NCBI GenBank assembly: GCA_950295325.1
Contig: OX485805.1
Coordinates: 23,363,501 to 23,427,500, forward strand
Source: Polytrichum commune
Lineage: Eukaryota > Streptophyta > Polytrichopsida > Polytrichales > Polytrichaceae
DNA length: 64,000 bases
Reading direction: 5' to 3'
The notes under the pieces were generated by a model that did no database searches, was not told the origin of the DNA, and saw only the letters and a list, made by a program, of their open reading frames with translations. Position numbers and translations under genes: made by a program. Shown one piece after another: positions 49,860-60,918 of this stretch. Positions within the stretch are counted from its first letter, which is position 1. Every line of letters starts with the position of its first letter.

Positions 49860-50100
49860 CTATTCACTCTACAACTCCATTAGAGATAAGTTTCCCTTCA
49901 TTATTTGAATGTAGAACTAGGGAGTCTCAAATCTTTCTTCCAATTAGACCATCAAGTTGATGTTAGCCTCTGTCTAGTGGAGGCTAATGCACTCCACTAC
50001 TCTAAGGGATGACACCATCTTGATCTATGTACTTTTAGTCCTATAAGCCTTTTGGCTTCCTAGACCTTAAAATCAATTTCATTTCATTTCATTAACAAAG
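49860..50100 (+). mobile_element. LINE 3'-end fragment (second LINE family)
   Basis: Encodes, with one frame break, LYNSIRDKFPSLFE followed by LDHQVDVSLCLVEANALHYS. This continues the CPLYN...R region of the LINE on the minus strand at 56.7-57.4 kb. Both end with 'ccttttggcttcc' and 'aaaatcaatttc.att'. Here the tail is (CATTT)n. Confidence 0.6.
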
Positions 50101-51424
50101 TGATTCAAATTTAGCTAGTCCTGGCCTTGACAAGGGAAAATATGTCCAGCCCATGTCTATGACAAACACCCGGTACTGATCTATTAACTTGTGACCGGCC
50201 TCTGTCCAGCTACCTCTAGGTAATGTTAAGCATGATGCCTATGGGGTTACTTCAGCAGAAACAAAGGTCTGATTTAGTGTGGCATTGGCTAAGGATTCTT
50301 GCTTTAGATAGTAATAGCTGGCCTTACATAGTAATGATTGTTTTCAGTGTTTCATCCTCACCCTCCCCGTTCGAAGGTGCTACGAAATATCACTCGAATA
50401 CTAGTAGTAAGCTCTAATTACTGTCTACTTTGCAGTCTCGCTGGCAGTTGCGTCTGTAACTGTATATAGTTGTTGATCACATAAATATTCGGCTTGAAAT
50501 AGGAGTTGCACAGCTAAGTAACTTCTATTTAAACCTCGACGACCCAAAAATTCGTGCTCAAGTTCAGAGTTGAGATTGGCAGACAATTAACGATGGAGGT
50601 GAATTAATCAAGCCTGAACGCTTAATTCAGACCATCCGAATGCTTTCGGCTCTGAAAATCAATCAATATTTATTTGGCTAACATCCAGCAGGCAGAGATT
50701 CAAAGTGTGAGCTTGGAGTGGGATCGGCCCGGTGCTGTATATTCTGGATTTGTTGAATCTGCTATTGCGTTCATGTACACTTGACCGACCACGTTGTTGT
50801 TCTAGTATCTCATGATACAGTGACAGTGGATGTCTTATTATGATACTATTTAAAGTTTACTGTCTAGCAGAAGTAAAAGGGATCAATATTCATGCTCACA
50901 CACACACTCAGATAGCCTGGGCTGTGTTATCAACTATATCTGGAGTGAGATACAGTCATTGCTCTTGTCCTTGGTTATTTCAACAACAGAGATGTTGCTA
51001 TATCGTCCATGTGCTAATACAAGTCAACACATTGCGGATGTTTCACAAAATGACAAATTCTATCACAAAAATTACTATTTCAGTTGCTTGTCCAATTTCA
51101 ATCATATTCTTACACTTTACAGTAGGTTAAATTCTACGGTACGTGAAATTGCTTCAAATTGTGTAAAAAGCCTTGTATTTCTATAATCTTTAGAATTACA
51201 TGAACTGCTTACGTTAATTGAAATACTCTTCATAATAATCTGCAAGATGGTCTGTTGTGAAGACGTCTCGATCCTCAAGGAGAAAGAAGGACACGATGAC
51301 AACCAGATCAATAGCCAGAATCGAGACATTGGACCGGCAGACTTACTCTAGCCAAGCCTACCCGGGCAAGAAGAGTACTCTATACCGAGTTAACTATCAT
51401 TCTAGATAGTGAAAATTTAAGAAA
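50101..51424. other. No confident gene; part of the duplicated 50.8-55.7 kb tract
   Basis: The stretch 51233-51480 is a copy of 54358-54605, sharing 'aaggagaaagaagga' and 'tctacaccgag'. A short frame (51247-51351) encodes 34 residues here. It is disrupted in the other copy, so it is probably not conserved. Confidence 0.4.
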
Positions 51425-51645
51425 TTATAAGTTTCTCTCTGTCAAAACTTGCTCAACTTGATCAGTACCCATTGAATTCGAAGGAGCAATCAAACTCCAA
51501 TATAGTTGCACGTTTGCCAACTCAAGGGTGACATAGAGGGCCTTGGGAGGTTCATTAAGTTGTTCATCCATTTGAGCTGTAACTGCCCTATTCTTCAGCT
51601 CCAGAGTAACACCAATCTGAGAAGAATCTGCTGGACCTGAATATC
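51425..51645 (-). CDS. Putative terminal exon, unit A of the E-L-K array
   Basis: A good acceptor (CTTACCAG|GA) opens a 73-codon frame that starts YSGPADSSQIGV and ends in TAA at 51425-51427. The core is GVTLELKNRAVTAQ, followed by a longer tail (MDEQLNEPPK...) that aligned copies share only in part. Product unknown; the alternating hydrophobic residues suggest beta strands. The gene it would belong to runs on the minus strand, and its other exons are not secured (a candidate is at 56060-56255). This is the best-preserved copy of a unit repeated six times. Confidence 0.4.
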
Positions 51646-51830
51646 CTGGTAAGCTTCACATATTCTTATTACATATTAATTTTCTGTCATGCTGTAAACT
51701 TGCAAGATTTATAGCGTAGAATTATCTCATCAATATTGACCTGGTCCAGACATCTTTTTTCTGAATATGATGTCTAGTATCCTCAATAATGTAGAATTAT
51801 TGCATGATTCAGATAGCAATTCAATTCTGT

Positions 51831-51912
51831 CAGATAGTGTCCTTTGATCAGTAGCAATATTTCATGTGGCATTTAATGTCTAGATGCAATATAGATCAAA
51901 GGACACTATCTG
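51831..51912. repeat. Perfect 19-bp stem hairpin, 44-nt loop
   Basis: 'cagatagtgtcctttgatc' (51831-51849) is exactly repeated in inverse at 51894-51912. It lies in the extra sequence between array units A and B. It could be a tiny foldback element or a structured RNA. A 19-bp perfect stem is short for a plant microRNA precursor with this loop. Confidence 0.8.
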
Positions 51913-52319
51913 TCTGAAGCACAGGGACCATAGTCAGGAAAACCCTGGGCTCTAGAGAATCTGAGAATGCATCAGATCAGCATCTTATTGAACGTATGAT
52001 TACTGAGTAGCACTTGTCCCATAGGCTCAGTAAACCCGTCTCAGATTCACATATGAGCTAGTGGCTATGATCAAGGTCAAGCATCCCTCATCCATGCAAA
52101 CTCTAGAACTAGGCGTTGTCTCTCTATCTGTATGTACATAATTACCTATTGAGGGTTGTGCTAATATAAAAGATGATCTATGTGTCAAGATTTGCTTTAG
52201 CAAGGAGCATGTCAAATGTAACATCTCATTCAAGCTAGGTTAAACCCAAAGCCTTCATCCGGCGTCCTATAATGCGAACTCCAAGGTTAAGCTACCTAAA
52301 GCCAAAATAAGACTCGAAT

Positions 52320-52640
52320 GGTTGACCTTCCTAGCACTTGATTTCCGGTGCACCCTACCACCTAGTATAATCCACCCAATCATAGTGGGGGTATATATTT
52401 TCAACCAACCATGTGGGAACCTAGGGGCTTGCCCTTGGGGGAAGATAGGTGTTGGCGTCCGTTCAAAGTGTTCACCTATTCAAACAAAGGCAATAGTCTT
52501 TGGGGGCCCTCTAATTCTTGTAATGCCCGTTTTGGGATTGCATATAGACTTAGACCAACTCAAAAAGAAAGCAACACCATTCGGGAATTACATATAGACT
52601 TAGACCAACTCGAAATGAAGCAACATCATAATTCACGCCA
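52320..52640. repeat. Insert with a 47-bp direct repeat
   Basis: 'catatagacttagaccaact' occurs twice, 47 bp apart (about 52541 and 52588), each followed by 'c.aaa..aagcaac'. The segment belongs to the extra sequence that separates array unit A from unit B. No gene seen. Confidence 0.65.
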
Positions 52641-55600
52641 GTGAGAACATCGGAGTTCTCTTTCTTTCTTTGTTTCTTAGTTTTCACGTCTCGTTCTAAA
52701 TACTCACAACACATTCACAAAAATTGAAATACATGTACACGTGTCTCTGTCAAAGCTGGTCTCACCTCACCCATTGAAATAGTAATTCAATCCGCAGTTC
52801 AATTGCTCGGTGATTGCTCTGGTCGTGACTCCGTCTCTAATCTTGCAGATTCGTGGAGGTCAAGGGCCGTTGCAAAATTCCTGCTTCCGCGAAAATTTAT
52901 AGAGACGCTGAAAGTATCTGCTTGCCCACTCAAGCCTGGTGATTTGCAGGGCCTTAGGAGGTTAAGTTGTTCATCCGTTTGGGCTACTGTCTCAATCTTC
53001 AGCTCCTCAGTACCACCCATTTGAGCAGACTTCCACGCTAGATATACCTCCTTGCAGAAAGAAAGGATAAAAGTTTTGATCAAGTGTCAAAGTTATGCTA
53101 GCTAGCACGATCACCTATTTCATTTTGAGGACTCAGAATATGCTTGTCTATGCTTGTGCCTCGTCACTCCATTCCATTCTGGAAAAGGAAATAAACATGT
53201 GTGCTATAGATATAGCTAGTAGAAATCCAAAGGAGAGCTCTGACTTTCCTTGCCTTCTCCCATTTGCAAAAAACCTTGAAGTGGGCCTGAAGGTGAGTCT
53301 GAAGTAATTAAGTATCCCCGGTATGTGCTGAGCATCTTTGCAGTCAATTTCCAGTAGTTAAATCTGCAAGGATTAAGCCAGGCGAGTGAAGGCAAATAGG
53401 CTACTGCCTCGCTCTTCAGCTCCACAATACCACCCAAGACTTGTATACCCCAAGCATATGAGGTTGTAGAAAGAATAGATAGCTATTCTGAACCGTCGAA
53501 GTGTTGCTAGCACGATCACCAGCTTCATTTCGAAAACTCAGAATATCATGGGTACTCTCGTGCCTCACTCCATATTTAAAGGGGATTGTTAAATCGACCA
53601 CACTGGTTTGAGCAACCACAGTCAATGTGTAAGGTGTCCACTAGGCTTTTGACTTGTATCGAAGTTGGCCAAGTTTATTAATACTAACAGAGAGGTTACA
53701 TCTCGCTCCTCTTCATGTGTGCAATGAAAAGTCAAATGAAAAGTCAGGTCATGTGACTGCGCAATGCGTCTCTGTGGTCGATTTAACGATTCCTTAAATA
53801 AAAGGAAATAAACTTGTGTGCTTGTTATAAGAAGAAACTGCAAGGGGAAATCGGATTTGAAAGCTCACAGGATGAAGTTCTGCTGGTCTTGGTTCTACAG
53901 CAGAGCTCCTACGTTCCCCATCTTCTTTCACTCGCACAAATGTTTGAAGTGGTGAAGGATTGAAAGCTGTCCAAATTGAATTTTGACCTCCAGTATGTTA
54001 ACCAGCATTTCTTCCTGTCGAATTTCAGTAGTTTCATCAAGTAACAAAGGAAAAACTTCTGGTAACTTAATAACCGTCATATGCATTAAATCTTACTAGT
54101 TGTCTGTCATGTAGTACACTTGCAAAGTTATAATCGTTGACGAGTACATTATTCTGAACCTCTTCTCAAGGTATATATGATTCAGATATCTACTATGCTC
54201 AATTATCTGGATTATAGTAATGCATGTAGACTATAGTACTTTGTAATTTATACTTAGTAATTAGTGATCAAAGTTCATTATCCGACAGAAGGAAACTTGG
54301 GATCATGATGCTCAGACCAACACTCAGATATATGTGGCTGAATAAGTCAGGCTTCTGTTAATCCGCAAGATGATGCCGTATTGTCAAGAATCATCGACGC
54401 CTCTCAAGCCTCGAGGAGAAAGAAGGAACTCTAGTCGGTGAAGCCCACAACTAGAAAGAGTGTTTCTACACCGAGCTAGACCATTTAACAAGGAGCATGT
54501 CTATTGTTAATTAAATGTCATTTTAGGTAGCATCATGTTCACGAAACTTACGAAGTAGATGTCGCTAGATCTGGCAAAGCTGGGTTACCTTGACCAGCCG
54601 TTGAGAGAAAAGCATAACATCAGACTGCAAATCACTTTGTTGCAATTTGTCCTCGATGTTGGCCACTGATCAAAGGTGACTTGCAGAACCTTGGGAGGTT
54701 ATGAATCATTCACTCGGGCTACGTCTGCGTCATTCTTCAGCTCCACAGTACCAGATCATTCTAAGGATCGATGTAAGCAGCTTGCAGAAAGAAAGGACAT
54801 GTCCAAGTCATGCTAGCATGCAAGATCACCTTCATTTTGAAAACTCAGAATCTATGTATATGTCTGTCTTCATGTGCAGCCAGCTCACTCCATCTTGCAA
54901 AGAAAAAAACTGTGTCAAGCTAGGCGATCAACTGCAAGGGGAAATCAAATGAACTCGGTATATCAGATCAAGAGAGCTCGATCACAGCGTTAAAGTTCCT
55001 CATGACCTTCGATTTACACAAAACTTTGAATTGGAGAAGGAGAGAGAGTCTGAGGTGAGGGTTAACCCCCGGTATATACATATACCCAGTATTTTATCCT
55101 GTTGATTTCCAGAATTCTACCTTGCAAGTATGCTAGGCGAGTGAAAGCATTTGGGCTGCTACCAGATTCCTCAGCTCCACAGACATAACACCCATTTTAA
55201 TAGAGTTTAATGCTGGACCAGGTGCAAATGCCAGACTCCAAGTATTGAAAGAAAGGATAAATATTATTCTGCACTACTTTCAAGGTCACTTTCATTCCGA
55301 AGACTCAATTTCGAAGAATGTGTCTGTCTTGTGCAGCCTCCATCCATTTTACAAACTAGTAAAAACCATGCGTGCTAGGTCGAAGAACTGCAAGGCAAAC
55401 TCGAAATTTCAGATGATTCAACACAGGTCGATCATCACTGCACTAATCTTCTACAATTTGCACAAAACTTTGAAATGGTAAAGGAGAGTCGTCTTTACCT
55501 GTAAAGTTCTAATTCCCGGTATGTTTTCCAGTAATGCAATCAACAAAGATCCCAGCCAGGTCAAGGCAATTGGACTACTGCCTCATCCTTCAACTCCACA

Positions 55601-55708
55601 GCAACACCCAGCGTTAGAGCAGGCTTAAATGCTGGCCGATCACCTGCACTGAAATCCAAGCATGTGAGCTGATATTCATCATTATAGATACACATTCAGT
55701 GGCTTATA

Positions 55709-55778
55709 TCAATATATATATATATATTACACACATACACACACACACACACATGTGTGTGTGTGTGTGTGTGTGTTT
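55709..55778. repeat. (AT)n(CA)n(TG)n palindromic microsatellite
   Basis: An (AT)n block is followed by a (CA)n block that turns directly into (TG)n. The CA/TG part is a near-perfect palindrome of about 48 bp, able to form a cruciform or Z-DNA. Confidence 0.9.
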
Positions 55779-56059
55779 GTGAGTTGAAAGAAATGAAAGG
55801 ACATAATTCTCTACTGTCAAAGTTATGATGCATGCTAACTTGGATAGACTGAAACTGTGATTGAGAGGGTTATAAACCCCCGGTATATGTACTGTAGTAC
55901 TACCTCCCAGCCAGACTTGTAGAGGTACTGTCTGCAAGCTGCAAGGATCTCGGGCGATTGATTTGCTGCAAGGCACGACGTTACGATCCGGAAAAACGGC
56001 ATGTGGAGTGATTACTTAACTAATAACAAGCCATAAAATCTGGTTTGTGATGAGTTGTC

Positions 56060-56255
56060 ACGGTCCGAAGTTGCTTATAACTAAATATACGAAGGAATTA
56101 TTATCATTCACGAACTCCTCTTTCAGAGAATCTGGAGGACTAGCCCAATCTTCGTTGCCCGTGACCATGTACCTTGCAGTAATCTGCTCAGGTTGATCTC
56201 GGTAAACAATATCCGAATCAGCAGCTCCTGTTGTTCCCCATGATGGTCTTGTTTT
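56060..56255 (-). CDS. Candidate exon of an unknown minus-strand gene
   Basis: After a strong pyrimidine tract and acceptor (CCTGCAG|AAAACAAG) a frame runs for 64 codons. It includes SDIVYRDQPEQITARYM and WASPPDSLKEEF, and ends in TGA near 56060. A possible donor (AG|GTACAT at 56172) would cut it to 83 nt. Codon character looks real, but I do not recognise the family. It lies upstream, in minus-strand sense, of the E-L-K array, so it may be an exon of the same gene. Confidence 0.35.
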
Positions 56256-56689
56256 CTGCAGGAATGGGGGCCAGAAATATATACTTAGAATTCAGTTGAC
56301 TCCGATCATCGGTTTGTGGGTTATACATCTTCCTTTTTTTTGAGACATTTGTGGGTTATACGTCTCAAGTGGCTCGCTCTAGAGAAATTGGGGGCCTCTG
56401 ATGCTGATTTCGAGGTCAAATTCACCCAAAAAATGAAATGTATACGCTTTAATAGAATTGCCTGCGACGTTTTTACCTCAGCTAATCTTGGTAGGGGCCC
56501 AGCTCAACGAGGATACAGCGATTGCCGTCTAATCTTAGCTTTAGGAATGATATGTATGTCCATGCTTGGTGAGTACGGTGATGCTTTGAAGTTGTAGAGC
56601 TCTCACGTGTCCCTCCGAAGTTAAGGCATCTCCGTAGTCCGTGCTTTGACATAATGGTCTAGATGCTCTGGACCCAGAGGTCAAATTTT

Positions 56690-57391
56690 ATTTTATTTTA
56701 TTTTATTTTATTTTATGTTGAAATAAAGGTTGTCAAAAAGCCAACGCCAAAATGAATTAAGAATCAAGTGAGATGAATGGAAATTGATTTTGAAGTACGG
56801 GAAGCCAAAAGGTTCATGGGACTTGAAAGTACACCAAAATGGTTTCAAACAGGCTAATTCCTAGCGTGGTAGAGTGCAGTAGTCTCCGTGAGATTAAGAC
56901 TATTGTCAACTTGCTTATCTAAGTGAAAGAAAGACTTGAGGCTATCTAATACTGCATCCTCAAATAATGATGGAAACTTATCTGTAATGAGCTAGGTTAT
57001 ATAGGGGACATTCCAACACGAAGTGCGCCTCATATCCAACTGCATTATAAGAGCCGAAATAGCATAACCTCTTATCTATAGAGATAGGGCCACTCGACCA
57101 GCATCCAGTTTCAATGGTAAGCCGGTGATCCAAGGTGCAGTAAGCAACAATGGTCTTGCGTTGTGGTGGTGTCAATGGTAGCTTCAAGTACAATTCGCAT
57201 TCATATTTGAGAAAATCTCCGAGGTGGAGGTATTCTAGTTTCTTCCTTGAGAGATGCAAAGAGCTCCACTCTTTAGCAAGAAAAGCCTCCTTGATATCAT
57301 CAATTGCAATTTTTGATGTGGTTGGGTTGTCATGGGTTTCCCAATGAGATAGACCCATGATGCCTTTCACATGGTTGTTGCTTTGTGCCAA
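56690..57391 (-). mobile_element. LINE 3' end with (TAAAA)n tail
   Basis: A 137-codon frame (57391-56978) contains PPQRKTIVAYCTLDHRLTIE, RLCYFGSYNAVGYEAHFVLE and CPLYN. This is the cysteine/histidine motif found after the reverse transcriptase in many LINEs. One C is changed (CYFG for CxxC). The frame breaks at AHYR, and the downstream codons read KFPSLFED...LDKQVDNSLNLTE. The 3' end has 'ttttggcgttggctttttg' and finishes in (TAAAA)n at 56690-56716, a typical LINE tail. No upstream RT domain remains, so it is 5'-truncated. Confidence 0.7.
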
Positions 57392-57489
57392 GTGTTAATC
57401 CTTGTTTGGCAAGGTGTTCGGAAAATGAGGTTGATTGACTGACTAGCCAAGATGAGGGTAGGTGGGCAAGACATTGTTGAAAATATGTA

Positions 57490-57776
57490 CTCCCTCCATC
57501 CCAAGATAATTGTCCTACTTCCCATATTTTTTGGTCCCAGATTGATTGTCCGGTTTATCTGCGCGGCTAGAAATTTGAGGCTCAAAGTCAAATATTTTCA
57601 TCCCAAACTTTCTATATCAAGAAGCCTTTCGACACTGCCACCTCCGGGGACATTTCGGAGTAGTTGTTGTTTTTTATTTTAAGAGTCATACTTACAACTA
57701 CTTGGTCAATGATGAGCGGGCCTTAATCTCGCCAAAGTTAAAAACATGGACAATCATTTTGGAACCGAGGAAGTAG
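57490..57776. mobile_element. Stowaway-like MITE (Tc1/mariner), TA duplication
   Basis: The left end CTCCCTCCATCCCAA and right end (inward) CTACTTCCTCGGTTCCAAAA agree with the CTCCCTCCgTCCCa ends of plant Stowaway elements. Both arms reach 'attgtcc'. TA flanks both sides (57488-57489 and 57777-57778). Size is 287 bp. It sits just upstream of the LINE remnant. Confidence 0.85.
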
Positions 57777-57959
57777 TATGCTTAAGAACATATCATTCTA
57801 TGGGGAAGTTCTCCAAGTTTAACCAACAAAATATCATAGGTTGTTAAAGAACACAATTTCACATGAGACATCATATGTATCTTCATACCCTTCTTGAGAA
57901 CATTCCAATGAGAGTTTTTCAACTTACCTCCCAAATTTCAATGCCAAATATGAAAGCTA

Positions 57960-58130
57960 TTATATACTATTAAATATAACACGTACATAATTACGAGTTG
58001 TAATTTGTGTAGCATATGTATATGTAGTACATAAAAGTTCAAATAACTACCCCTTTTGTGCACTCAAGTATACTCATATGTGTTATGAATAGTGTACCCG
58101 AGAGTGTACCCCCTGAGTGTGGAAGTTGGA
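57960..58130 (+). repeat. Dispersed repeat family R2, copy 3
   Basis: Collinear with 45335-45490, from 'acgtacataattacgagttg' to 'gtgtaccccctgagtg'. Confidence 0.7.
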
Positions 58131-58364
58131 AGCACCAAAGCCTTGAATAGCTGGGATTTGAATCCTAGCATGTGACTCCAACTACGGCTTCTTTCCTTAA
58201 AGTGCCCATCAAGAATTTTATACTTGCAATTCTTTGCCTTTTACCCAATGCCTTAAGAAAACACGCCCACTTTGAGGGTGATAGTAAAATTAGTTGATAG
58301 GGAATCGATGTAGTAAGGCACATGGATGTTAATCGGTTTGGTTTTCATGTTCTCAACTTCTACC

Positions 58365-58367
58365 AAT

Positions 58368-58404
<37 letters not shown>

Positions 58405-58410
58405 GCGCAC

Positions 58411-58449
<39 letters not shown>

Positions 58450-58478
58450 TTGCATTGCATTGCATTGCATTGCATTAC
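58365..58478. repeat. Compound microsatellite (AT)n(AC)n(AAC)n(TTGCA)n
   Basis: Four different repeat types abut: about 13 AT, a short AC/GC stretch, about 12 AAC, then five to six TTGCA units. No gene. The frame through it gives a polyasparagine shadow. Confidence 0.9.
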
Positions 58479-59000
58479 CAAATCTACAATGACCCATCAA
58501 TAAAAATTGGTTTGACGAACTTCCTCTTATCTAGTTATGGTTGTCAAAACTACAAGTTCAATTGTTGATCTCTTGATTGAATACTTTATAGGTCCTTCCA
58601 ATTGTGTTCACTATTGAATGTGGAGTACACTAGAAGAAAACTTGTCCACTACAACCATATGTTGCGACTTGGCCATTGCGACTCATGACAAGAAAATGTA
58701 TAAATAAATAATTTTGGTTGCCAACCATAGGTTTTTGGCTGCAATTTTTGGTCAATGAATAATCAAAATATTATGATTGACAATCAAAATACCTAAGTCC
58801 AACCGTGATTAGGTATACCACTAAGGACTAAATAAAAAAGGAGCCCTTTGAGTTGTAATCATATCCTGCAAGCATGCATATGTGAGGCTTGGGTTGTAAA
58901 TTGTTATGCTTAACTTTTGGAATATAAACATTTGCTAATGAGCCAAATATTCTAAGATGCTTAATCAAAGGTTTCTCTCCAATATAGAGTTCTTTTGGAG

Positions 59001-60910
59001 TCATTTCAACATTCTCTCAACTCGAGCATCTATTTGTGAGGTACATTGTTGTAGAAACAACCTCAATCCATGAATAAGTTGGGGCTTGACACACTCCATG
59101 AAAATTATGCTTTTTTGTGCCACAACCCCATTTTCACGAGGAGTATAAGCATGGGTCAGTTTTCTCTCAATGCCCTCTTGTTCACAATATCTAATGAAAT
59201 TATTGGACATATATTCTCCACCCCTTAGCGCTAGAATTTTTAAGCATGTCTGTGTTTCTATCGTATTGTTGAATATCTTGAATTTTCATAAGGTTCATGG
59301 CTTACTCTTGAGGAAGTAAGTCCATGTCTTCTAACTAAAGTCGTCTATGAATGTGACAAAATACTTGGATTCATGCAATGAATTACTCGGCATTGGACCA
59401 CAAAAGGTCAAAATGTATGAGCTGGTTTGGCCTAGTTGCTCTAGTGTAACTAATTTTGGGTACATCATTTTTGTGTTGTTTTCCTAACATGCAATCAACA
59501 CACTTGTGATCTACCAAAGGGATGCTTGGAAGTCTTATGGCACATAGGTTGATGAACACGTTATAGAGAGATCTACAATTAACGATTTGAGCCAAATTGG
59601 GCTAGATATCAACATTTGAGGTTGCATCAATCATATAGACATATGCTTGAGCAATGTTGGATTCTAACATGTAGAAACCATTTGCAGGGTTTTGTTTCCC
59701 TCTAGCAAGAACAAAGTTAGTATTATTGGAATTAACAACCCAACATTTGTTTGAGTCAAACATAATGACACATTTTTTATCCACTATGCTCTATAGACAA
59801 CAAGTTTTCGTGACACCAATTATGTAAAGAACATTAATGACATGTTTTATTTCTCCATTGTAATTGTAGGTAAAAACTACATATCCCTTTCCTCGAGTCA
59901 CCATTTAATCTTACCTTAAAATATCCAACAATATAAAGGTCATGCATGGCTCCAAAGTCTTCAATTACATACTTTATAACACCAAGATCAAGATACCAAT
60001 TGTGTCTTTCTTTTTTGTCTATCCATAGCCATTATCGCAACCTCAAACGACTTTGATGCTTTTGTCGGATTGTTTGCTACCTCTTGCTTGATTTATGCCT
60101 CATGAATAGTGTTCACCATGGGTCTATTGTAAACCTTTGATTTTGATGTTGCATCGGTGATTCAGTGCACTCCCCAATGTAGTGTCACACAGTGAATAAC
60201 TTCATCTTTTGGTGACATGATGAGAATGCCCATGGCCCAATCCTTCTTCACACGTATCATCATTGGGGTATCAACCAGACTCTTTGCAAGCTTTACAATG
60301 ATGGTGGTGTGTTATGTTGGACACACTAAATCCCACAAATTTTCCCTGTATAGCAAAGTGCAGACTTTGACTTTTCAAACTCCATAATTTATGGTTCTTT
60401 CTGATTTGTTGCTCTCTATCATCATGGATGTGCAAATGGACATGACGTGGCTCCTAGTTGTCATGTGATGTCACAAATGACATCACATCATTACGTCGGA
60501 ATGTGATGTGGCGTGATTTGGTGATTTTTGTTTATTGCATCAATGTTTTGTAGGGAAAAAAATTGGTCGAATCCTCTAATTGACAAGTACTAGCAGTCAA
60601 ATTCTAATAACAATTTCTTAAAAGGCCCTAAACATTTCAAATTATTTATGGACCATTAGATCTTATTGGATGTAAGATCTAACGATTCAATTCTTTGGGA
60701 ATTTTCTTGATTGTTGTACTGATTTTCCTAGAAGATGATTGCTCTTAACCATCAATCAACTAGCCAATTGCTCATGGTCAATTACAACAATCATTTTGGA
60801 GTAGTCAACAGGTTGGTTGACTACAATAGTTGACCTAAAGCAATCGACTAACTAGTCAACTAGATCTAATAGTCCATAATGAGTTTGGAAATTGATTATT
60901 TTGCAAATGA
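59001..60910 (-). mobile_element. Ty1/copia remnant, copy 1
   Basis: Read on the minus strand it contains, in order: a gag fragment; a Pro-like stretch (VLYIIGVTK); a GAG-pre-integrase region with HKCVDCMLGKQHKND; and an integrase stretch (FIRYCEQEGI..LTHAYTPRENGVVAQ). Frames are broken throughout. Compared with copy 2 it has lost about 0.5 kb of gag, including the zinc knuckle, between about 60140 and 60200. The reverse transcriptase is missing. The upstream part is shared with copy 2 (60500-60930 against 63590-63960). Confidence 0.8.
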
Positions 60911-60918
60911 TCACCGTA

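Larger units (their letters stand above)
51425..55900 (-). repeat. Two-level tandem array of an exon-like ~430-bp unit
   Basis: 'cttcagctcca' (the reverse of the E-L-K codons) recurs at 51595, 52993, 53412, 54734, 55172 and 55587 (units A-F). B-C, D-E and E-F are 415-438 bp apart. B-E and C-F are both about 2177 bp apart, so a ~2.18-kb block of units was itself duplicated. An extra ~960 bp sits between A and B. Each unit also carries 'gaaagaaagga', 'catgctagca.gatcacc' and 'cccggtat..'. Units E and F keep a short open frame with a stop soon after the core. D has an internal stop. Confidence 0.7.

Noticed and set aside
52799-53437. Two minus-strand proteins of 94 and 73 codons
   Set aside because: They are readings through array units B and C, with frames that shift between units. 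Better described as parts of the repeat array.
58326-58568. Asn-rich 80-codon frame
   Set aside because: Pure translation of the AT/AAC/TTGCA microsatellite.
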